Source of the DNA: Dermatemys mawii
Taxonomy: Eukaryota > Chordata > Testudines > Dermatemydidae
Assembly (NCBI GenBank): GCA_007922305.1
Contig: ML677348.1
Coordinates: 23,032,667-23,096,666, forward strand
Length of the DNA: 64,000 nt
Reading direction: 5' to 3'
Part shown: piece after piece, positions 57,972-64,000 of the stretch
How the letters are laid out: each line of letters starts with the position of its first letter
Numbering within the stretch: position 1 is the stretch's first letter
Made by a program: the position numbers and the translations under genes
The notes under the pieces: model-generated
What the model was told of the DNA's origin: nothing
Databases searched by the model: none
Seen by the model: only the letters and a program-made list of their open reading frames with translations

Positions 57972-59379
57972 GTTGGTGATTTTATTATTACATTTTATCC
58001 ATCATCTCACAGCTGGATTGACACAGAACAAGTGTGACTGTAGCTGGACGTACAGCATTCAGCAATATTTACGGCTGTAGTTTTAGCAGTTAATCAGCTA
58101 GCCATTATACTATCTCATTTAAAATACATATTGCTCCCATTGCTCCCATTACAATAAATATTGTTAAATAACACTAGTTGGAGAGCAATGTGTTTTTATT
58201 TTTATTTTACAAGAAATGGGAAATCTCTGGAGGAATATGTTTACCACTCTGAAATAATGAAATGAAATCGTGAAATTACCAAAGATATTTCAAATAAATA
58301 CATTTTAGAATTAAGTCTTTCACATACTAAACAATACATTTTTAGGAAGGCTGAGATCTGGTAAATAAAACAAATATTTGTTCTGGTTGTATCATTGTAT
58401 AGCCATAGTAATATGACTTTCCTGGAAAATAAAATAAAGATTTCTTTTCTTAATAATCAGTAAAGCGTATTCAGTCCAGAGATGGGAGGTACTCTTTCCC
58501 ATCTATTTTATGTCCATCTTTAAAAAACAAATCAATCATTTGTATTGACTCTAAGTTCATGGCTGGCAAACACAGCAGTATAAATGTAATAATAGCACAC
58601 ATCAGGGTGACTATCCAAGTCCATGCATGTGTGACTGTGATAAGCATGAGCAAAGAAAATGAGAAAAGAGATCTGGGATTCCACTTTCCTTTACATGAGT
58701 GTCAGCAAAGAAAGTAGTAGCCCTGTATTGTGTTATTGGTCATCCAGCTTTCGATTTTAATTCAGTATATACGCTATGAACCCGTATTTTAAAAGTAAGT
58801 ACCGCTGTCTTTGTTTTCTTTCTTTTTTATATAAAGTTAATTTACATACAGTTGCTTATGTCCATGTAGTACAGTATGTTAATTGTTAACATTACAGTCC
58901 TCTAAATGATTTTCCCTGTCTCAAAACAAAAAGTATAGAAGGTAAGAAGCACTTATTTAATTATTTTGTAGTACACTTGTAAAATAAGTGTTCACACTTA
59001 GTTTGAGAAACACTTAAGTGCCGTGATATAAATCATTTGGGTTGTGTTTTAAGTGCCCATTAACTAATGCTAAATTATAGTTGAATACCAATGGCACTAG
59101 ATGTAACATCCGCATGAATACCAAATGAATTTTTATTATCAGTGCTATTATGGTGAATACCAAATGACTTCACAATAATGGGACACTTAAAATAAAATGT
59201 TAGAATAATTTATTGTTAAGAGCTGTATTTTGCATTTCGTTCATAAATAGTTCAAGTGGGTGGGAAATAAAGTCTTTGTTTAACTGGAAATTGGGAATGT
59301 GGGTGTTTTCTTTATTGTCTTTTAGGGAGATGTGAAAAGTGGTTTTCTCTTAGTTTATTTCAACTATGTTAAAGTAATA

Positions 59380-60990
59380 AGAAAATAAGAATGGCCAAAG
59401 TGGGTCAAACCAATGGTCCATATAGCCCAGTGTCCAAGTCTTCTGACAGTGGCCAGTACCAGATGCTTCAGAGGGAATGAACAGAGTAGGCAATCATCAA
59501 ATTATCTATCTTCTGTCATCCACTTCCAGCTTCTGGCAGTCAGAAGCCAGGGATACCCAGAGTATAGGGTTGCATCACTGATCATCCTGGCTAATCTGCA
59601 TTGATGAACCTATCCTCCATCCTCTAATTCTTTTTTTCTAATTCTGTTATGGTTTTGACCTTCACAACATCCCTGGCAATGAGTTCCACAGGTTGACTGT
59701 ACATTGTGAGAAGTACTTCTTTTTGATGGTTTTAAACCTGCTACCTATTAATTTCATTGGGTTACCCCTGGTTCTTGTGTTATGTGAAGGAGTAAATGAC
59801 ACTTCATTGTCCACTTTCTCCACACCATTCATGATTTTGTAGACCTCTATAATATCCCCCTTAGTCATCTCTTTTTCAAGTTGACAAGTGCCAGTCCTTT
59901 TAATCTCTCCTCATATTGAAGCTGTTTCATACCTTTAAATATTTTATTACCTTTCTCTGTACCTTTTCCAATTCTAATATCTTTTTTCAAGATGGGGTGA
60001 CCAGAACTGCACACAGTATTCAAGATGAGGGCATACATGGATTTATATAGTGGCATTATGACATTTTCTGTTTTATTACCTAGCCCTTTCTTAATTGTTC
60101 CTAATATTCTGTTAGCTTTTTTGGACCGCTGCTGCACATTGAGCAGAGGTTTTTAGACAATTATCCACAATAACTCCAAGATCTTGCTCTTGAATGATAA
60201 CAGCTAATTTAAATCCCACCATTTCGTATATATAGTTGGGATATGTTTTCCAATGTGCATTGTTTGGCATTAATCAACACTGAATTTCATCTGCCATTTT
60301 GTTGCCCAGACCCCAGTTTTGTGAGATCCCTTTGTAATTCTTCACAGTCTATTTTGGATTTAACTAACTTGAGTAATTTTATATTGTCTACAAATTTTAC
60401 CACTTCAGTGTTTACCCCTCTTTCCAGATAATTTCTGAATATGTTGAATAGGACTGGTCCCAGTATAGACCCCTGGGAGACACCACTATTTACCTCTCGA
60501 CATTCTGAAAACTGACCATTTATTCCTACCCTCTGTTTCCTCTCTTTTAACCAATTAGTGATCCATGAAACGACATTCCCTTTTATCCCATGACTGCTTA
60601 CTTTACTTTTCCTTTGGTGAGGGACATAGTCAAAGGCTTCTTGAAAGTCCAAATACACTATATCCACTGGATCACCCTTACCAACATGTTTTTTGACCCC
60701 CTCAAAGAATTCTCATAGATTGGTGAGACGTGATTCCCATTACAAAAGTCGTGTTAACTCCTCCCCAACAGATTATGTTCCTCTATGTGCCTAGTAATTC
60801 TGTTCTTTCCTATAGTTTCAACTCGTTTTCCTGGTACTGAAATTAGGTGTACCAACCTGTAATTGCCACTGGATCGCCTCTGGAGCCCTTTTTTAAAAAT
60901 GGTGTCACATTAACTATCCTCCAGTCATCTGGTACAGAAGCAGATTTAAATGATCCCTGCGGAGACACATCATATAGTTCATTTGCTGCC
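59380..60990 (-). mobile_element. CR1 LINE relic, 1.6 kb (RT palm to 3' end)
   Basis: Minus-strand frames in order from high coordinate give DIVYLDFQEAFDYVPHQ, GIKGNVVSWITNWLKERKQR, NSGVSQGSILGPVLFNIF, VVKFVDNIKLL (the F-A-D-D box, altered to F-V-D-N), then [46 protein letters not shown] and [13 protein letters not shown]. The 3' end near 59380-59500 has AGAATGGCCAAAGTGGGTCA. It is the longest LINE piece in the window and is inactive by an active-site change, stops and 5' truncation. Confidence 0.9.
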
Positions 60991-62102
60991 TTTTAAATTT
61001 ATTTTAAAGTAAAATGCCTAAAAGTAGGACTTTCCATAAATGTTAATTCACAAAACATCTTTGCTCATTTAAAAGTTGTTGCTCTTTTTTTCTTTCTGAA
61101 GAAAGAAAACAGTCAAAAATAACTTAAGAGGTTCTGGAATCTCTGGTTGAACCAATGTATATGGACAACTCCTATTTCTCAGTTGTAAAATACTATGCAT
61201 GTGTCAACAAATAGCTCTGTTGATTCAAATCATATTATTTTATTATTCCCTCCTTTACTAATTGCTTACATTTCCCTTGTCACCTCCCCTCACTATGTGA
61301 GCTTTTGTGGCAAGATGAAAAAAAAGGAACCTCTCTGAGGTTCCCAGAGAAGATTATTGTTTGGCTGCTAAAGACAGTTTTGAAATAGATGCGCCTGGGA
61401 CATTTACAATCTAAATACATTAATCATTTGGTTTCTAAGAAAATACAGTCTACTCTCCAGTAAAGAGTGTTTGTGGCTCTTTTCCATATGGAATTACAAA
61501 ATGGTTTATGAATTTCTGTCTTAAATGCAATTAATTCATTCAATACTGGTTTTCAATTTACCATTTTAGTCATTTCGCTGAATTTCAAATGATTCCCATG
61601 TAAAACACCCATTAATTAGCTTCTCTGCCTTTGCAGTGATTAACTGATACATATACCTTTATTATAGTGTCTGACGTTTACCGATGAACTCAAGGCGCAG
61701 CCCCAAGGAAACAACCTCCTTTTTTTTCCCTCCCTCCCACTATGAGTTTGTGGTTAATTGCATGGGTAAATAGTTGGAACCTTCAGCACTATTTATTCCT
61801 TCCATGTGACTTTTCCTTATTTCAAAGATTTTAAACCATCTCTTTGGGAATTGAGCTCTTTGTCAATAGAAAAATTAGCTGTCTGCCGACTGAAAAGCTC
61901 TACACTAATCACTTTGCTACATCCCTGTGTTACACCTGACAGTATTATTAGGACAAAATAGAATTCTCTCAGTCTTCTCTGTGCTGCAACCATTAAAAAG
62001 CCAGCCATTACACCAGTACTGTCCTGTTTTATTTTTTGAGGACAAAGACGCTCTGGACTTTTATAAAGCCCATGCTTGCTGATCATTTACTTAGTTACAT
62101 AC

Positions 62103-62762
62103 TGTGACAAAGCTCCAAGTCTGTACTTGTGGGTCCTGCGCTTCCTGGCAGATTTAGGGGCCTCAGAAACTCATCTAGGCCCCAGAGTGACCTCCCTTTC
62201 TCAGTATAATTGGCAAGAGTCACCACCTAGTGAGTTGCCTTCATCACAGGCCAGTATGGAAGATGGAAAAAGGGGGGAGCCCGGGCCCGCCCTCTACTCC
62301 GGATTCCAGCCCAGGGACCCTAATAGTATCAGCTAAGATGGCTGACCTTTTAGGCACAAAACACAATACAATTCCCTGGGCTACTTCCCCACAGCAGTCC
62401 CTGCTTCTTCAAACTCCACTTCACCCTTACCTCAGGGCCTCCTTCCTTCAGTATGATACGTTGTCCAACACTCAGTCTCACCAACAGCATAACTTCCTTC
62501 CACAGCTCCTGACACCCACACCCACCTGACTAACTGGGAGGTTTTTATCTGGTTTCAGCCAGTCCCTGATTGGCTTCAGGTGTCCCAATTAGGCTAGCTG
62601 TTTCTACTCCTTTCTAGAAGGTTCTTAATTGGCCCCAGGTGTCTTGATTGGCCTGGAGTAGCCTTTGTTTGGCTATCCAGGGAACAAGGACCTGCACATC
62701 CTGAGACTAATATACCTGCCTTCCAGCACTCTCCTATATACTTCTGGTCTGACTCCGTCACA
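62103..62762. mobile_element. Solo LTR, copy B
   Basis: The 660-bp unit starts TGTGACAAAG, ends CTCCGTCACA, and is flanked by ATAC at 62099-62102 and 62763-62766. It is nearly identical to 25932-26589 over its length, with the most differences in the first 40 bases. Same orientation as copy A. Different target duplications show two separate insertions rather than a segmental duplication. Confidence 0.82.
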
Positions 62763-63335
62763 ATACATACAGACTCACTGCCTGTCTACCCTTGTAGGGG
62801 GGTTTCTAAGAATGGGCTGTTAGTTCTGTCATTTGTTTCAAATCAAGATGCAGATGTTACCAAAAAAGATGTTTCTAGGCTGAAAATTTAAATTTGTGAC
62901 AATTGGGTTTACCATGTGCAGGCATAGAAACCTAGGGCTTATGAGAGTTTGAGCTTTTTATTTTTTAGTCAACTTGATAGCACCTTTATACATCCATTTT
63001 ACATGCAGTATTAAGTGTTGCCATTACTGAAACATACCTGCCTGAGTAGGACCGGTAATAATTTAACAAGGGGTACTCATCTGCTTTGTTATTTTTTTCC
63101 CCAATGGTATATTTGACATATTCAGTTATTTAAAATATTTTAACACAAAGAACTCCATTCCCTTCAATTTGAGTCCTTCTAACTCTGAGTCTTCTGCTGA
63201 TTCTGTACTAATAGCCATGGGTTATTTATATGTATTTTTAAAAATATCTGAATATACCATTTAAAGTAGTTGTTTAGAAATAGACAGATCAGTTCACGGA
63301 AATGAATACTGATAAAGGGTCATCTTGGGTTTTAG

Positions 63336-63453
63336 GAGCTCCGGAATGCTCACAGCGAACAGCTCATGGGGATCCGCCGTGAAGAGGAGATGGAAATGTC
63401 TGATGATGACAGCGATGACAACCCCAGTAAAAAGCTGAGAGTAGACGAATCAG
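63336..63453 (+). CDS. ENOX1: ENOX1 internal exon: acidic segment before the coiled coil
   Basis: The exon is 118 nt, entering in phase 0 and ending after the first base of a codon, with acceptor TTTTAG and donor GTAAAG. It encodes 39 residues: ELRNAHSEQLMGIRREEEM, then EMSDDDSDDNPSKKLRVDES. The acidic run followed by KK-R may be a nuclear-localisation-like or protein-contact patch; that is only a guess. ENOX2 has EEMTE, described as a quinone site, near this place; this exon lacks it, as ENOX1 does. Downstream ENOX1 exons encoding the coiled coil and C-terminus are beyond the window. Confidence 0.96.
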
Positions 63454-64000
63454 GTAAAGTTGAAACCCTTCACAATATCCTGTAAGATGTCAAACTATTC
63501 ATTGAAAAATGTAGATGGGTGATGTTACCTCCAGCGATATAAAATAGTTACATAACATAGAATATCTACTTTTAATTGAATTATCAGTACATTTTGTCTT
63601 TATATGACACTCACTTGTCTCTAGAGTGCTCTGTCACATTCCAAGAAACATACTCATCACAATGCTCCAGTTCTTTCCATAGTTGCTTCCATTTTGGGTC
63701 TTTCAGCAAGGTCTAATCATCTTCAAAAACTGTATTTCATTCCAGGATAATAATAATGTCATATTTACATAAAAGCAGCTGAAACTGTGTTTCGTTCAAT
63801 ATTCTTTGAATCTCACCTTTTCTTACCAGCAAACACATTTACATGTATGTTATCTGAGTTTTCCATGGAATTAACACTTAAAGATACACATTTCAAAGTG
63901 TGGCACCAGATATGCATTAATTGACACTCTTGCCTATCAAGAAATGAAGAGCAAGTACACTTGATATATTTCAGGTATCCGGAGGTGGACATTGGGCTGA
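63454..64000 (+). other. ENOX1 downstream intron (5' part)
   Basis: The stretch starts with the donor GTAAAG and runs to the window end. It is AT-rich and I recognise no element or exon. The next ENOX1 exon should begin with two bases completing an alanine codon and is not present. Confidence 0.85.

Larger units (their letters stand above)
57972..63335 (+). other. ENOX1 intron, 5364 bp
   Basis: The intron begins GTTGGT and ends GGGTTTTAG. It holds a 1.6-kb minus-strand CR1 relic (about 59380-60990) and a solo LTR (62103-62762). The remaining stretches 57972-59380, 60990-62100 and 62770-63335 are AT-rich and show nothing I recognise. Confidence 0.9.
12625..63453 (+). other. ENOX1: ENOX1 gene, partial (six internal coding exons and five full introns)
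   Basis: Six exons splice in frame into one continuous protein segment of about 350 residues that matches vertebrate ENOX proteins from the proline-rich region through the RRM to the acidic stretch before the coiled coil. ENOX1 is preferred over ENOX2 because of residues such as MMTGITPINPMIPG, VFNASTRQKAW and the SDDDSDDNPSKKLRVDES tail; the ENOX2 EEMTE element is absent. ENOX proteins are reported as cell-surface hydroquinone/NADH oxidases with protein disulfide-thiol exchange activity; that role is literature knowledge, not visible here. Introns measure 2216, 7149, 18199, 16851 and 5364 bp. The first exon seen needs a G from an upstream exon and the last ends after one base of a codon, so both ends of the gene lie outside. 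Confidence 0.96.

Noticed and set aside
63975..64000. Possible exon after TTTCAG at the very end of the window
   Set aside because: Read in the required phase it gives a few residues and a TGA, and does not match the ENOX1 continuation (alanine-leucine-rich start of the coiled-coil part).
1..64000. CRISPR arrays, operons, ribosome binding sites, tRNA or rRNA genes
   Set aside because: None is present; the window is vertebrate intronic DNA, and the tandem repeats found are simple microsatellites.

Overview
The window is vertebrate nuclear DNA. It has large introns, spliced exons, many decayed retroelements and no prokaryotic signals. The repeat mix is CR1 LINEs, Penelope-like elements with a GIY-YIG domain, DIRS and Ty3/Gypsy relics, hAT and PIF/Harbinger DNA transposons, and old L2/MIR fragments. 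That mix fits a non-avian reptile, most likely a turtle, with crocodilian as the second choice. The taxon is inferred, not proven.

The only host gene I can support is ENOX1 (ecto-NOX disulfide-thiol exchanger 1) on the + strand. Six consecutive coding exons lie at 12625-12795, 15012-15218, 22368-22601, 40801-41013, 57865-57971 and 63336-63453. Together they give 1050 nt (350 codons' worth) with consistent splice phases (1,1,1,1,1,0,1). They cover a proline-rich segment with a C-x-x-C, the RRM, a charged helical segment, the conserved middle region and the start of the acidic/coiled-coil part. The start codon, N-terminal exon(s), C-terminal exons, promoter and polyA site are outside the window.

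Layout: 1-12624 is upstream intron with a minus-strand Ty3/Gypsy relic (about 1430-2890), a Penelope relic (6661-8200), a doubtful LINE relic (8880-9410) and two MIR-like SINEs. The 7.1-kb intron 15219-22367 holds a GC-rich hAT element (17117-17883) and an LTR-like repeat (about 20400-21440). The 18.2-kb intron 22602-40800 is richest in insertions: a solo LTR, a Penelope copy nested in a CR1, a Charlie-like hAT, a 400-N assembly gap beside Penelope palindromes, a second GC-rich hAT and a 101-bp palindrome. The 16.9-kb intron 41014-57864 holds a two-gene PIF/Harbinger relic (42356-44488), a DIRS relic, four CR1/L2 pieces and a hairpin Penelope insertion (55162-55360). The 5.4-kb intron 57972-63335 holds a 1.6-kb minus-strand CR1 and a second copy of the solo LTR.

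I see no new multi-gene system. The most interesting signals are Penelope terminal sequences arranged head-to-head with exact 12-bp target duplications and carrying a hammerhead-ribozyme-like fold, and a Harbinger relic that still shows both of its convergent genes.
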